Assembly: GCF_041435355.1 (NCBI RefSeq)
Contig: NZ_CP108442.1
Coordinates: forward strand, 7,686,501 to 7,750,500
Source of the DNA: Streptomyces sp. NBC_01276
Lineage (GTDB): Bacteria; Actinomycetota; Actinomycetes; Streptomycetales; Streptomycetaceae
Reading direction: 5' to 3'
Length of the DNA: 64,000 nt
The translations under genes and the position numbers were made by a program. The notes below the pieces were generated by a model that had not been told where the DNA came from, ran no database searches, and saw only the letters and a program-made list of their open reading frames with translations. Numbering within the stretch: position 1 is the stretch's first letter; each line of letters begins with the position of its first letter. Positions 44,560-53,078 of the stretch are shown here, piece by piece.

Positions 44560-44973
44560 ATGACCGGCACCGACCCCAAGGCCGTCGTCACCCGATACGT
44601 CGAAGCGGTGCGCGACGGCGACCTCCCCGCCATCCGCGACAGCTTCGCGCACGACGCCACCTGGACCTACCCCGGCGACCTGCCGATATCCGGCACCTAC
44701 GAGGGCCGCACCGCCATCCTGGAGGACTTCCTCGGCTCCGTCGGCCCGCTGATCCGGCCCGGCACCACCGTGATCGAGCTGACCCACGCCTTCGCCGACG
44801 GCGACCAGGTCCTCGCCGAATGGACCTCGACGGCGACCACGGTCGACGGCGCCGCCTACGCCAACCGCTGCGCCGGGGTGTTCACCGTCCGCGACGGGCG
44901 GATCGCCGCGGTGCGCGAGTACGCGGACACCCGGCACACCGCGGACGTGCTCTTCCCCGCACACCGCCGCTGA
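44560..44973 (+). CDS. SnoaL/NTF2-like small protein (ketosteroid-isomerase-like)
   Basis: 137 residues, a single cone-shaped alpha+beta barrel as in NTF2/SnoaL proteins. Typical blocks are VTRYVEAVRDGDLPAIRDSFAHDATW, GTYEGRTAILEDFL, and the C-terminal FTVRDGRIAAVREYADT. Members are cyclases, isomerases or ligand-binding proteins; the catalytic Asp or Tyr set cannot be assigned here. The ATG at 44560 has CGGAG upstream. No biosynthetic partner is adjacent. Confidence 0.82.
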   Translation: MTGTDPKAVVTRYVEAVRDGDLPAIRDSFAHDATWTYPGDLPISGTYEGRTAILEDFLGSVGPLIRPGTTVIELTHAFADGDQVLAEWTSTATTVDGAAYANRCAGVFTVRDGRIAAVREYADTRHTADVLFPAHRR

Positions 44974-44989
44974 TCCCCCCGGCCACGGC

Positions 44990-45205
44990 CTAGTCGTCGC
45001 CCCACTCGTCGGGCGCCCCGCCCAGCCAGCGGATCGGCGGCCACCCCACGGCGGTCTCCAGACCGGCCGCACGGAACATCTCGACCACATCGGCCAGGGA
45101 GTGCGCCATGCCGAGCGGGCGGTCCTCGCCGTGCACGTGCGCGACCACCGCCCGGCCACCCCCGGGAGCGACCGGATGGACGACGACGTGCAGGCGATCG
45201 GGCAT
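44990..45205 (-). CDS. Small hypothetical protein
   Basis: 71 residues with a Trp/Gly/Asp-rich C-terminus (VGWPPIRWLGGAPDEWGDD) and a His-rich N-terminal half. It has no signal, TM or known domain. On the minus strand CACGCT lies six bases before the ATG, matching the leaderless arrangement of many genes in this window, which supports it being real. It ends 17 bp from the convergent SnoaL-like gene. The function is unknown. Confidence 0.65.
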   Translation of the reverse strand: MPDRLHVVVHPVAPGGGRAVVAHVHGEDRPLGMAHSLADVVEMFRAAGLETAVGWPPIRWLGGAPDEWGDD

Positions 45206-45271
45206 GCCCCCAGCGTGCGTGCGCCGAGGCGCTCCGGCACGCCGGGCGCTCCGTACGGGCGACGCCGTCGG

Positions 45272-45988
45272 TCAGACGATGCCGATGACGAACGAAGCCC
45301 GGTATCCGGCGCCGTCCCGTACCGGGTTCAGCGTCAGCCCGGCGCCCTTGGAGGCGAACCGGTCGTCCCGGGTGTTGGGGTGCGCGGGAGCCTTGCGGCG
45401 GGAGTAGGGATCGCCCGCGTACACCGCGTTGAGCAGTTCCTCGGGCAGGAACAGCTGGGAGGAGACCGCGGTGCGGCGCCCGGGGCGGACCTTGAAGTGC
45501 ACGTGCGGGGCGATGTGCGCGTACCAGCCCGGCACGATGGTGCGGAACGACACGCGGCCGTCCCCGTCGGTGGTCTGGGTGCCGCGCAGATAGGTGGCGC
45601 CGCGCTGCGAGTACAGGCCGGAGGCATCGGCGTGCCAGATGTCCACGGCCGCCTGCGCCAGCGGGGCGCACCCCTTGGCGGCCCGTACGATCTGCAGGTC
45701 CAGCCGCAACGGGACGCCTTGGCGGTCCTCCGTGACGTCGGAGCGGATCTGGCTCTTCGGGGTGTAGTACGGGCCCTCCCCGGTCTCGGCGGCGAGCACG
45801 CAGGACGGTGGCGGGCCGGACGGGTTCGGCGTGACGGCCCGTACGGCGGCGGCCCGGCCGGCGGCCGCCTCCGCCGTACCGTCCCGCCTTCCGGCACACG
45901 CCGATGCCAGACCGGTGAGGGCGGTGGTGCCGACGGCCAGCAGCAGCGTACGTCGGCGGGTGTCCAGGGGGCGGGGCTCGGGAGTCAC
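45272..45988 (-). CDS. Exported (Tat/lipoprotein-type) intradiol ring-cleavage dioxygenase
   Basis: 238 residues. The N-terminus has a twin-Arg start and hydrophobic core ending in a Cys (DTRRRTLLLAVGTTALTGL then ASAC), so export by Tat, probably as a lipoprotein. The mature enzyme has the protocatechuate 3,4-dioxygenase beta-type fold: ETGEGPYYTP, LRLDLQIVRA, VDIWHADASGLYS, and the ligands of GWYAHIAPHVHFKV (Tyr, His, His with an upstream Tyr). Fe(III)-dependent cleavage of catechols outside the cytoplasm is inferred. No cytoplasmic beta-ketoadipate genes are nearby. AAAGG precedes the GTG. Confidence 0.88.
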   Translation of the reverse strand: MTPEPRPLDTRRRTLLLAVGTTALTGLASACAGRRDGTAEAAAGRAAAVRAVTPNPSGPPPSCVLAAETGEGPYYTPKSQIRSDVTEDRQGVPLRLDLQIVRAAKGCAPLAQAAVDIWHADASGLYSQRGATYLRGTQTTDGDGRVSFRTIVPGWYAHIAPHVHFKVRPGRRTAVSSQLFLPEELLNAVYAGDPYSRRKAPAHPNTRDDRFASKGAGLTLNPVRDGAGYRASFVIGIV

Positions 45989-46134
45989 GGCGCGCCTTTC
46001 GCGGGGGTCGGGGCCATGGGCTCCACCGTGGCGCAGCCGCTCCCGCGCCTCTCCCGACACGCCGCCGCGCGGCCCCCGCTTACCTCCCCTCGGCCGACGC
46101 ACCCGACGGGTGCCGGGCCGGCCGGCGCGGCCGC

Positions 46135-46820
46135 CTACGGGTGGCGGGCCGTGACCACGTAGTAGTCGAGGATCCGCCGCTCGTACGCCTTCAGGAAGTT
46201 CCGCGGCCAGGTGCCCGGTGCCCACAGCCGGGACAGCCAGGCGTCCCAGCCGGCCCAGACCCGGTGGCCGATCGACTCGGCCCGCGCCCCCGCGAGCCCG
46301 GACGCAGCACGCGCGCCGTCTCCGCGGCGAAGGCGGCCAGGTCCGCGAAGTGCTGCGCCGCCTCCACGCTGACGACGGCATCGAACTCGCCGTCCGCGAA
46401 GGGCATCCGCTCCGCCGCGCCCCGTACGAATCTCAGCCGTTCCGGAGCTTCGTCCAGGAGGCCCGCGTGAGCCTCCCGGGCCCGCTGCAACTGGGCGGGG
46501 TGGATGTCCATGCCGGTGACCCCGGCGGGGTGGTGCTCGCGCAGGGCCAGCGCACAGCCCATGCCGAGCCCGCAGCCCACTTCGAGGACCCGCAGCCGAT
46601 CCAGCGGCCCGGCGGCGTCGAGGACCCGCCGGTAGAGGTCCTGCTGGCTGCGGATCCGCTCCGCCTCGCCGAGCGGGGCCGTCAGGTCGATGCCGTTCCA
46701 GTAGCCGAAGTTGATGAACCCGCCGGCGAAGACCGGCTCCCCGCTCAGGTCCGCGGGCCCGTACGTCTCCCGCACCGCGGGCCGCATGGCGGGGAAGGAC
46801 TCCTCGGCCTCGAACGCCAC
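46135..46820 (-). pseudogene. SAM-dependent methyltransferase with internal deletion and frameshift
   Basis: The first 170 or so residues are a good class I methyltransferase: LRVLEVGCGLGMGCALAL (motif I), TGMDIHPAQL, FADGEFDAVVSVEAAQHF, and AETARVLRPG. At about 46300 this frame should continue into the last core strands but instead turns to Gly/Arg/Pro nonsense ending at 46191. A shifted frame takes over with LAGARAESIGHRVWAGWDAW and AYERRILDYYVVTARHP, the expected C-terminus. The stretch that normally links RPGG to this end, roughly 45 residues, is missing. So a deletion has removed it and shifted the frame. GGAGG precedes the GTG at 46820. The remnant is unlikely to be active. Confidence 0.75.
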
Positions 46821-47056
46821 GCCGTGCCACCTCCGGGAAAACGCGGAACGCCGCCGAACGTACGGACACGCCCAGTCTGGCACCATCCGTACGCCCGACC
46901 GGGGCGCGCCCGGACCTGTGGCCGGTGTCGTACCCCGGACGGCCGGAAACGAGCGGTGCGGCAGGTGGCCTGCCGGACCGTCAGGCCCGTCCGGACCGGT
47001 GGCGCGAAAGTGATCATCGATCCGGTATCCGGACGTGCGGTCCCTATGCTGACGCC

Positions 47057-48043
47057 ATGCTCGACATACCTCTTTCAGCGCTGGAAGTCGCGATGGTCCA
47101 GACGGACTCCCGCGCCCTTGACACCCTGCGGGACACCGCGGCCTTCGCTCAGGGAATCGAACGACTGGGCTACCACCGCGTCTGGTACGCCGAGCACCAC
47201 CATTCGCCCGCGATCGGAGCGTTCCCGCCGGTCGTGCTGATCGCGCACGCCGCCGCCTCGACCTCGGCCGTCCGTCTCGGCTCCGGCGGCGTACTGGCCC
47301 CCAACCACGCCCCCGTCATGCTCGCGGAGCAGTTCGGAACGCTGGCAGCCCTCCACGAGGACCGCATCGACCTGGGCATCGGCCGCGGCCCCGGGACCTT
47401 CGACGAGGGCATCGCACGGGCACTGCGCCGCGGAGCCGGACCGGTCACCGACGAGGAGTACCGCGACGACGTGGCCGCCACCCTGTCCTTCCTGGTGGAC
47501 GAGGTCGCCCTGGGCCCGCTGCCGGAGCCGTGGCTGCTGGCCTCCAGCACGGCGGGCGCGGCCCTCGCCGCCGAGCTCGGTCTGCCGGTGGCCGTGGCGC
47601 ACCACATCCGGCCGGACAACACCCGGGCGGTCCTGGAGCGTTACCGCGCGGAGTTCACCCCGTCCCGCTGGTGCGAGCGGCCGCGCGTGCTGCTGTGCGT
47701 GGAGACCGTGTGCGCCGAGACGGAAGAGGAGGCCGCGTGGCGCGTCGGACCGATGGACGTCGTCAAGGCCGGGCTCCTCAAGGGGGTGAGCGACCTGCCG
47801 TTCCCCACCCCGGCGGCCGCCGCCGCGCACCCGTTCACGCAGGAGGAGCGGCAGGCGCTGGCCCACTTCCGGGCACAGCAGGCCGTCGGGACGCCCGAGA
47901 CCGTCGTACGACGGCTCGCCGGACTGGCGCGCGAGACGGGCGCGGACGAGCTGATGCTCACCACGCCCGTGTACGACCTCGGCGACCGCCTGCGCTCCTA
48001 CGAGCTGGTCAGGAAGTACGTGGAGGCCACCGCCGCGCCGTAG
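47057..48043 (+). CDS. LLM-class (luciferase-like) flavin-dependent oxidoreductase
   Basis: 328 residues, a TIM-barrel luciferase-like monooxygenase. Family blocks are YHRVWYAEHHHSPAIGAFPP, RLGSGGVLAPNHAPVMLAEQ, and DLGIGRGPGTFDEGIAR. The LLASSTAGAALAAELGLPVA segment is the flavin-phosphate region. It would use FMNH2 or F420; no F420-specific sign is clear. The ATG lies six bases after TATGCT (47045-47050), suggesting leaderless expression and fixing the start. The substrate is unknown. Confidence 0.9.
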   Translation: MLDIPLSALEVAMVQTDSRALDTLRDTAAFAQGIERLGYHRVWYAEHHHSPAIGAFPPVVLIAHAAASTSAVRLGSGGVLAPNHAPVMLAEQFGTLAALHEDRIDLGIGRGPGTFDEGIARALRRGAGPVTDEEYRDDVAATLSFLVDEVALGPLPEPWLLASSTAGAALAAELGLPVAVAHHIRPDNTRAVLERYRAEFTPSRWCERPRVLLCVETVCAETEEEAAWRVGPMDVVKAGLLKGVSDLPFPTPAAAAAHPFTQEERQALAHFRAQQAVGTPETVVRRLAGLARETGADELMLTTPVYDLGDRLRSYELVRKYVEATAAP

Positions 48044-48070
48044 GCGACGGCGGGCCACCGGCGGCGGACG

Positions 48071-48763
48071 TCAGGACGGGCGGGCGGAGGAGAAGGCGGT
48101 GACGGTCACCTTGTTGTCGCACTCCGCGAAGATGCCGTCGTCCATGGCGATCTGGTGCGAGCCCGCGGCCGGGACGCCCAGGACGATCGTGGGGAAGGTG
48201 GCGGGCGTGGCGCCGGACACGCAGTAGCCGTCGGCCTCGCCCTGGACGTTGACGAAGGTGAGCTTGGTCCAGGCGCGGGCGCCCGGGGCCAGGGACACCA
48301 CGGTGGCCGGACCGCTGTGGGTGGTGGCCAGCGGGAGGTTGTGGTCGGGCGAGCCGTTGCCGGCTCCGGCGACCGTCGGGAACCCCTGGACCGTGCAGGG
48401 GTGGGCCGAGGTGTTGGTCACCGAGACGACGGCGGCACCCGTTCCCGTACCCGGCGGCCGGACGTCGGCCTGGTGGGCGTCGGAGACCTTGACCTGCCCG
48501 ATCGCGCAGGCCTTGGTCCCGCCGGCGGCTCCGGTACCGCCGGAGGAGGTACCTCCGGCCAGCTTCGGCTCGGCCGGTGCCGAACCCTTGGGCGTCGCGG
48601 ACGGGGTCGAGGGGGTCGGGGGCGCCGACACCGACCCCGGGGACGACGGCTTCGCGACCGCGCCGTCCTCGCCGGTGGGCGTACAGCCCGTCATCATGGC
48701 CGCGACCGTCACCGCCGCCGCCAGGACCGCTGCGGTCCGGCCGACGCCTGCTGTGTACTGCAT
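48071..48763 (-). CDS. DUF4232-type lipoprotein
   Basis: 230 residues. Signal peptide with lipobox MTGC ([20 protein letters not shown] then MMTGC), a Pro/Ser/Thr/Gly-rich stalk of about 60 residues, then a DUF4232 beta-sandwich (about 90-228): [37 protein letters not shown] and a disulphide-ready Cys set (four in the mature domain). It is anchored on the outside of the membrane; the role of the family is unknown. GGGGAG precedes the ATG. It is convergent with the LLM oxidoreductase gene, 27 bp apart. Confidence 0.87.
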   Translation of the reverse strand: MQYTAGVGRTAAVLAAAVTVAAMMTGCTPTGEDGAVAKPSSPGSVSAPPTPSTPSATPKGSAPAEPKLAGGTSSGGTGAAGGTKACAIGQVKVSDAHQADVRPPGTGTGAAVVSVTNTSAHPCTVQGFPTVAGAGNGSPDHNLPLATTHSGPATVVSLAPGARAWTKLTFVNVQGEADGYCVSGATPATFPTIVLGVPAAGSHQIAMDDGIFAECDNKVTVTAFSSARPS

Positions 48764-49040
48764 GAGCACTCCCCGAGGTCCACGACCGGTTCCACACCGG
48801 CACGCGTGGTCGGACACGCGACCGGGCCCCGCCCGGTTCTGCGGGGCACGCGGTTGTGGCGGTTCCGTGACGTGGGGCGGAGCCGGCGTGGCGAGACGTG
48901 CCGTGACCGGGCGAACCCCCGCCGTCCCCGGACGGGCCGCCCACCGCCCACAGCCCATCGCCAGCCGCCCACCGGCGCCCACCGCCGGCCGCCGCACGGC
49001 GAGGGCGCCCCCGTCCCCACGCCCGGGGCATGATGACGGG

Positions 49041-49652
49041 ATGAACCTCTCCGCGACGGCCGGCGGCGGAAGCGGTGTCCCGGGCTCCCTCCGGGTCGCT
49101 CCCACGTTCCGGACCGCCGTCGCCTGGCTCCCTCCACCCGCGCTGTGGCCCCCCATCCAGGGCATCCGGGCCGAGCACGACCCCCAGATCCGCCGCTGGC
49201 CGCCGCACGTCAACCTGATCTTCGGCTTCGTCCCGGAGAGCGACTTCGCGGCCGCGGCCCCGCTACTGGCCGCGGTGGCCGCCGAGCGGGAGCCCTTCGC
49301 CATCCGCCTCAGCGGAGTGCGTACGTTCCGGCACCGCGCGTACGCCACGGTGTGGCTGGACCCGGCGGCAGCCGGCCTGACCCCCTGGACGGCGCTCCAG
49401 GACGCTCTGGCGGAGCCGTTCCCCTCGTGCCGCGGCCGGTTCCCCCGTTTCACCCCGCACCTGTCACTCGGCCGCGCCGCCCGGGACCCGCGCGGCCTGG
49501 CGGCGGAGTGCGCCGCACGCCTGGAGAGCATGGAGGCGCGGGTGGACCACGTCGTCCTGCTCGCCCGCCGGGACGACGAGCCCATGCGGCCCCGCGCCAC
49601 GATCACCCTGGGCACCGGGGCGGTGGACTGGCACCGGGTCCCCGGCACCTGA
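49041..49652 (+). CDS. 2'-5' RNA ligase / 2H phosphoesterase family protein
   Basis: 203 residues. The two HxS/T-type motifs of the 2H phosphoesterase fold are [10 protein letters not shown] (near residue 54; Asn replaces Ser/Thr) and [10 protein letters not shown] (near residue 142). The order and spacing fit 2'-5' RNA ligase-like proteins, which cleave or form 2',5' or cyclic phosphodiester bonds. The loss of the hydroxyl in the first motif may weaken catalysis. The ATG is six bases after CATGAT (49029-49034), so it is probably leaderless. It precedes the decayed sigma-factor locus. Confidence 0.8.
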   Translation: MNLSATAGGGSGVPGSLRVAPTFRTAVAWLPPPALWPPIQGIRAEHDPQIRRWPPHVNLIFGFVPESDFAAAAPLLAAVAAEREPFAIRLSGVRTFRHRAYATVWLDPAAAGLTPWTALQDALAEPFPSCRGRFPRFTPHLSLGRAARDPRGLAAECAARLESMEARVDHVVLLARRDDEPMRPRATITLGTGAVDWHRVPGT

Positions 49653-49702
49653 CGGCCCGACGGGCCCCGTCGCCGTCGACGCCGGCGGCCTGCCCTCCGC
49701 CT

Positions 49703-50217
49703 GTGGCGGAGATCACATGCAACGGGCCGGTGCCCGTCGTCTCCCTCACCTTCCTGGAGGCCTGGCGGCTCCGGGAGTCGCTCGACGAGGTGGTGAACCA
49801 GCGCGCACGGCTTATCGGGATCGCGACGAACGCCATCCGCAACACCCGCAGGGCGGCCCGTCGGCACTGCGAGGCGATGGCCCGGCTGCCGCCCCCCCCG
49901 ACACGGTGCCCGACGTGGCGGACGCCGCCGTCTCCCGCATCGCCGACGCCACGCACGCGGCCGCGGCCCTGGCCGTACTGCACCGCCTGCGCCGTACGGA
50001 CCGCGAAGTGCTCCTCCTGTACGTGTGGTCCGGACTCGGCCACGAGGAGGTGGCGCGGGCGTGCGGGGTGGCCGTGGGCACCGTGCGTTGGCGCCTCTCC
50101 CGGGCCCGCGCCCGCCTGCACAAGCTCACCGAAGCCCACCTCGCCGAGCCTCCGGCCCCGGGGGACGCCCCCGCGCGGCACCCGGCGCCCCGAGCCACCA
50201 GGGAAGGAACCCTGTGA
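49703..50217 (+). pseudogene. ECF sigma factor remnant: 5'-truncated and frameshifted in a C8 run
   Basis: Frame 1 part (to about 49890) reads VVSLTFLEAWRLRESLDEVV and GIATNAIRNTRRAARRH, the end of sigma region 2 and linker. At CCCCCCCC (49892-49899) the frame is lost and continues in another as DTVPDVADAAVSRIADAT, then LRRTDREVLLLYVWSGLGHEEVARACGVAVGTVRWRLSRARARL (region 4). In relatives the first half runs straight into LPPP-DTVPD. Regions 2.1-2.2 (roughly 50 residues) are absent upstream. The stop overlaps the next gene's GTG. With both lesions it should not make a working sigma factor, unless slippage restores the frame. Confidence 0.75.
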
Positions 50218-51187
50218 ACGCCGTCGACCCCGCCGCCGACCACGACCCGCGCCCGGAACCGTCCGAGCCGGGGGACACCCTCCACCGCGTTCCCGGCCTC
50301 TCCGACGCGGACCTCCCCTTCCCCGGGCTGCGCCGGATCAGGGAGCACCTGATGCGCGAAGCGGCACCGACCCCCCGGCGACCGTCCCGCACCCGTCGGC
50401 CGGCGGCCGTGCTGCTCGCCGCCGGAGCGACGGCCTGCGCCGTGGTCCTGGCGGTCACCGTCGGGGGGCGCGGGTCCGAAGGCCGGGGGCCCGTCGCCGG
50501 CCCGCCCGAGCCGGCGGCCGTGCGGCTGCTCGACCGTGTGGCCGTCGCCGCCCGGGCCCTGCCCGCCCCGACGCTCCGCGACGATCAGTTCGTCTACACC
50601 CGGACCACGGGACACTCCACGGCCCTGACCGAGACCGCGAGCGGGGCGATGGCGGCGTCCCGCACGGACGAGTCCGCCGAGCGCTGGCTCTCCGTCGACG
50701 GATCCGCCGAGTCGCTCGTGCGCACCGCTAGCGGCACCTCACGGAGCCTGCCTACGGCAAGGGCACGGGCACCCCCGGCGGTCCCACGTACCGCTTCCTG
50801 GAATCGCTGCCGACGGACCCCGGCGAACTCCTGGAGCCGATCTACGCCGACACCCGCCGCAACCACGGTCCGGGCTCGGGCTCGACCACCGGCCCCGGCC
50901 AGGAGGCGTTTGTCGCCATCGGCGACCTGCTGCGGACGATGGAAGCCCCGCCCGGTGTGAGCGCCGCCCTGTACCGGGCGGCCGCGCGCATCCCCGGGGT
51001 GGTCTTCCTGCCCGAGGCGAAGGACGAGGTCGGGCGCACGGGCGTGGCGGTCGCCCGTGTCCACGACGGCGAACGCACCGTCCTCCTGGAGGACGGTGCC
51101 TGGGGGAAGGCGGGGGACACGGTGACCTCGGTGGCCGTGATCGGGCGGGGCGTCGCGGACCGGGCCGGGCAGCCACCGCGGCCGTAG
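50214..51187 (+). pseudogene. CU044_5270-family protein, frameshifted, partner of the sigma remnant
   Basis: The GTG at 50214 overlaps the sigma-gene stop, the usual layout for this pair. The first frame gives a charged N-terminus, a TM helix (AAVLLAAGATACAVVLAVTV), and an outer part beginning VRLLDRVAVAARALPAPTLR and DDQFVYTRT. Between about 50732 and 50750 the coding frame changes: the other frame has a TAG at 50729 and then reads PAYGKG (approx.), TYRFLESLPTDPGELLEPIY, GVSAALYRAAARIPGV and the C-terminus to 51187. Near VARVHDGERTVLLEDG a block of about 15 residues seen in relatives also seems missing. It is most likely inactive. Confidence 0.7.
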
Positions 51188-51252
51188 CGCCGCGGCCCGG
51201 GGCGGGCCGGCGCCGAGGCGGCGGGAGCGTGTGACGCCCCCGAGCCGTCCGC

Positions 51253-51903
51253 CTACCGCGCCCGCATCAGCAGATGACCCCGCCGGAACCGCTCGCCTTC
51301 GCACGGCTCGCGCAGCATGCGGCCGACCTCCACGAACCCGGCCTCGCCGGCCAGCGCCGCGAGGGTGTCGACCGGCCAGCGGTAGGCCGTCGTCACCTTG
51401 TGGTCGAACGCTTCCACCGGGCCGCCCTCGGACTCGAAGAAGGCGACGAGCAGGGCGCCCCCTGCCGTCAGTACGCGACGGAACTCGGCGAGGTAGGCGG
51501 GTACGTGCCCCGGCGGGGCGTGGATGACCGAGTACCAGGAAAGGACGCCGTCGAGTACGCCGTCGGCCAGGTCCAGGGCGTCCATCGAACCGACGTCGAA
51601 CCGCAGGCCGGGGTACTCCTGGCGGGCGAGCCCGATGAGCGCGGGCGAAAGGTCGATCCCGAACGCGTCGAGTCCCAGGCGCCGCAGATGGTCCGTCACA
51701 TGTCCCGGGCCGCAACCCAGTTCGGCGACGGACGCGGACCCGGATCCGGACCGGGTGGTCTGTGCGAGTTCGGCGAATGCCGCGATGACCGAGCGGTCCA
51801 GTGGGAGACCGTCGAGCGCGTCACGGGCGAAATCGGTGTATACGACGGCGAGCGCGTCGTAGGCGTCGGCGGTCGCGCGCAGGTGCGGGGCTGGTTCGGT
51901 CAC
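51253..51903 (-). CDS. Class I SAM-dependent methyltransferase
   Basis: 216 residues. Motif I SVAELGCGPGHVTDHLRRLG, FGIDLSPALIGLARQ, DLADGVLDGVLSWYSVIHAP and FRRVLTAGGALLVAFF form a complete fold of the Methyltransf_11/25 type. The C-terminus GEAGFVEVGRMLREPCEGER is as in small free-standing methyltransferases. The start is the GTG ending at 51903: TACCGT (complement of 51910-51915) lies six bases before it. The frame is open for over 1.4 kb upstream but without family sequence. The substrate is unknown. Confidence 0.88.
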   Translation of the reverse strand: MTEPAPHLRATADAYDALAVVYTDFARDALDGLPLDRSVIAAFAELAQTTRSGSGSASVAELGCGPGHVTDHLRRLGLDAFGIDLSPALIGLARQEYPGLRFDVGSMDALDLADGVLDGVLSWYSVIHAPPGHVPAYLAEFRRVLTAGGALLVAFFESEGGPVEAFDHKVTTAYRWPVDTLAALAGEAGFVEVGRMLREPCEGERFRRGHLLMRAR

Positions 51904-51954
51904 CGGGACACGGTAAGGGGCCCGGGACCGGACCCGGGCGGCGCTACGTCCACT

Positions 51955-52020
51955 GAAGATTCCACTTCCCGATAAGGCGATCAAAATGTACAATTTCTGC
52001 ATATTTATATGAATTTTACC
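51955..52020 (+). promoter_or_regulatory. AT-rich island upstream of Trp/His-rich secreted protein
   Basis: A stretch about two-thirds A+T (for example TGTACAATTTCTGCATATTT) in otherwise very GC-rich DNA. It ends about 70 bp before the secreted-protein start and probably holds its promoter. I see no standard -35/-10 pair that stands out. Such islands are typical sites for xenogeneic silencers such as Lsr2. Confidence 0.5.
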
Positions 52021-52089
52021 CATCCTTCGCGGGAGTGGCGACGAATCCCCGAGGCAACCGGAATCCGCGCCGTGCAGGAGATGAGATTC

Positions 52090-52572
52090 ATGAACCTTCC
52101 CACCCGCTTCCGGCACCTGGCCGTCGGCGTGGCCACGACGGGCCTGCTGGCCGGGGGCGTGGCCCTCGGAGCCGCCGGATCCGCCTCGGCCGCAGCGGCG
52201 CCGACGTCGCCCACCCCCTCCTCGTCCGTCACCTCCGTCCTCACCGACGACCATGACAACAACGGCAACAGCAACAGGAGCAACAACAGCAACGGCTACG
52301 CCAACCACGACAACAACCGCGACGGCAACCACGATCAAGGGAACCGCCACGACCGCTGCTCGTGGGAGCGCGGCCACTGGAGCAAGATATGGGTCAGGGG
52401 GCACTACGAGAAGAAGTGGCACGAGGGCAGGTGGCACCCCGGTTACAAGGACCACGACGGCCGCTGGCATCCCGGATGGAAGAGCCACGGCTGGTGGGAG
52501 AAGTACTGGGTCCCCGGCCACCAGAGCACCCACTGGGTGAAGGGGCACTGGAACTGCCACGACAAGTGGTGA
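52090..52572 (+). CDS. Secreted Asn/His/Trp-rich repeat protein, unknown function
   Basis: 160 residues. A signal peptide (NLPTRFRHLAVGVATTGLLAGG then ALGAAGSASA) is followed by a Ser/Thr/Pro segment, then an Asn/Asp/His-rich linker (about 50-85), then a C-terminal domain built of near-repeats such as KWHEGRWHPGY, GRWHPGWKSHGWW and THWVKGHWNCH. There are two Cys, one at each end of the repeat domain, likely bridged. The many His and Trp suggest metal or polysaccharide binding; neither is shown. I chose the ATG at 52090 (CAGGAG nine bases upstream) over 52081. Asn/AAC codon use is heavy compared with neighbours. Confidence 0.75.
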   Translation: MNLPTRFRHLAVGVATTGLLAGGVALGAAGSASAAAAPTSPTPSSSVTSVLTDDHDNNGNSNRSNNSNGYANHDNNRDGNHDQGNRHDRCSWERGHWSKIWVRGHYEKKWHEGRWHPGYKDHDGRWHPGWKSHGWWEKYWVPGHQSTHWVKGHWNCHDKW

Positions 52573-52634
52573 CCGGAGTCCGATGCGATCCCGGACCCCA
52601 CCGCGATCCCGACGGTGCGGCGGCAACCGCTCAT

Positions 52635-53078
52635 TCAGGTACAAGACTTGACGGTAGCCAGCCCGCGAGTAGACCCGCAGCGCACCGTACGGCCGGCCCC
52701 GGGGGGTACGGCGGACCGCCACACCCCCCGGGGCCATGAAGGCTCCGGCCCCATCCACTGGATGGGCTTGCGGTTCCGGTCCAGGATCTTGCCCCCCACA
52801 CCGCCGGTCTGGCGGCTGTACCAGCTGCCCACGCTGTTCCAGTCGTACGGGTTGCAGGTGGTGCAGTGCGGCAGCTCGAAGTGGTTGCCGCCTTCCCGGT
52901 ACAGGCAGATGGCGGTCTCCCGGGCGATCTCCGGCATGGCGTCCTGGTGTTCGCGCGGCCGGCACAACGACGCCGCCTGCGCCGGCGCGGCCGCCGCGGT
53001 CAGGGACACGGTGGCGGTCAGTACGGCCGGTACGGCCGCCACCGCCGCCTCCTTCAGCCTTCGTAAGGGTCTTCGCAC
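52635..53078 (-). CDS. Secreted Cys-containing protein, unknown
   Basis: 147 residues. A signal peptide (RRPLRRLKEAAVAAVPAVLTA, cleavage near AQAAS) is followed by a mature domain with REIARETAICLYREGGNHFE-like content: ARETAICLYREGGNHFELPH, then CTTCNPYDWNSVGSWYSRQT and GGKILDRNRKPIQWMG. The Trp/Tyr/Cys-rich core looks folded and disulphide-bonded. The last 40 residues (from about EPSWPRG) are of lower quality and may be out of frame relative to an ancestral end. AAAGGAAAGGGG precedes the GTG ending at 53078. I do not recognise the family. Confidence 0.6.
   Translation of the reverse strand: MRRPLRRLKEAAVAAVPAVLTATVSLTAAAAPAQAASLCRPREHQDAMPEIARETAICLYREGGNHFELPHCTTCNPYDWNSVGSWYSRQTGGVGGKILDRNRKPIQWMGPEPSWPRGVWRSAVPPGAGRTVRCGSTRGLATVKSCT

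Noticed and set aside
52253..52540. Thr-rich frame (ATTATATPTTTTTATATTIK) inside the secreted Trp/His protein gene
   Set aside because: It is the +1 shadow of AAC-rich codons in the real gene, and it lacks a signal peptide and ribosome-binding site.
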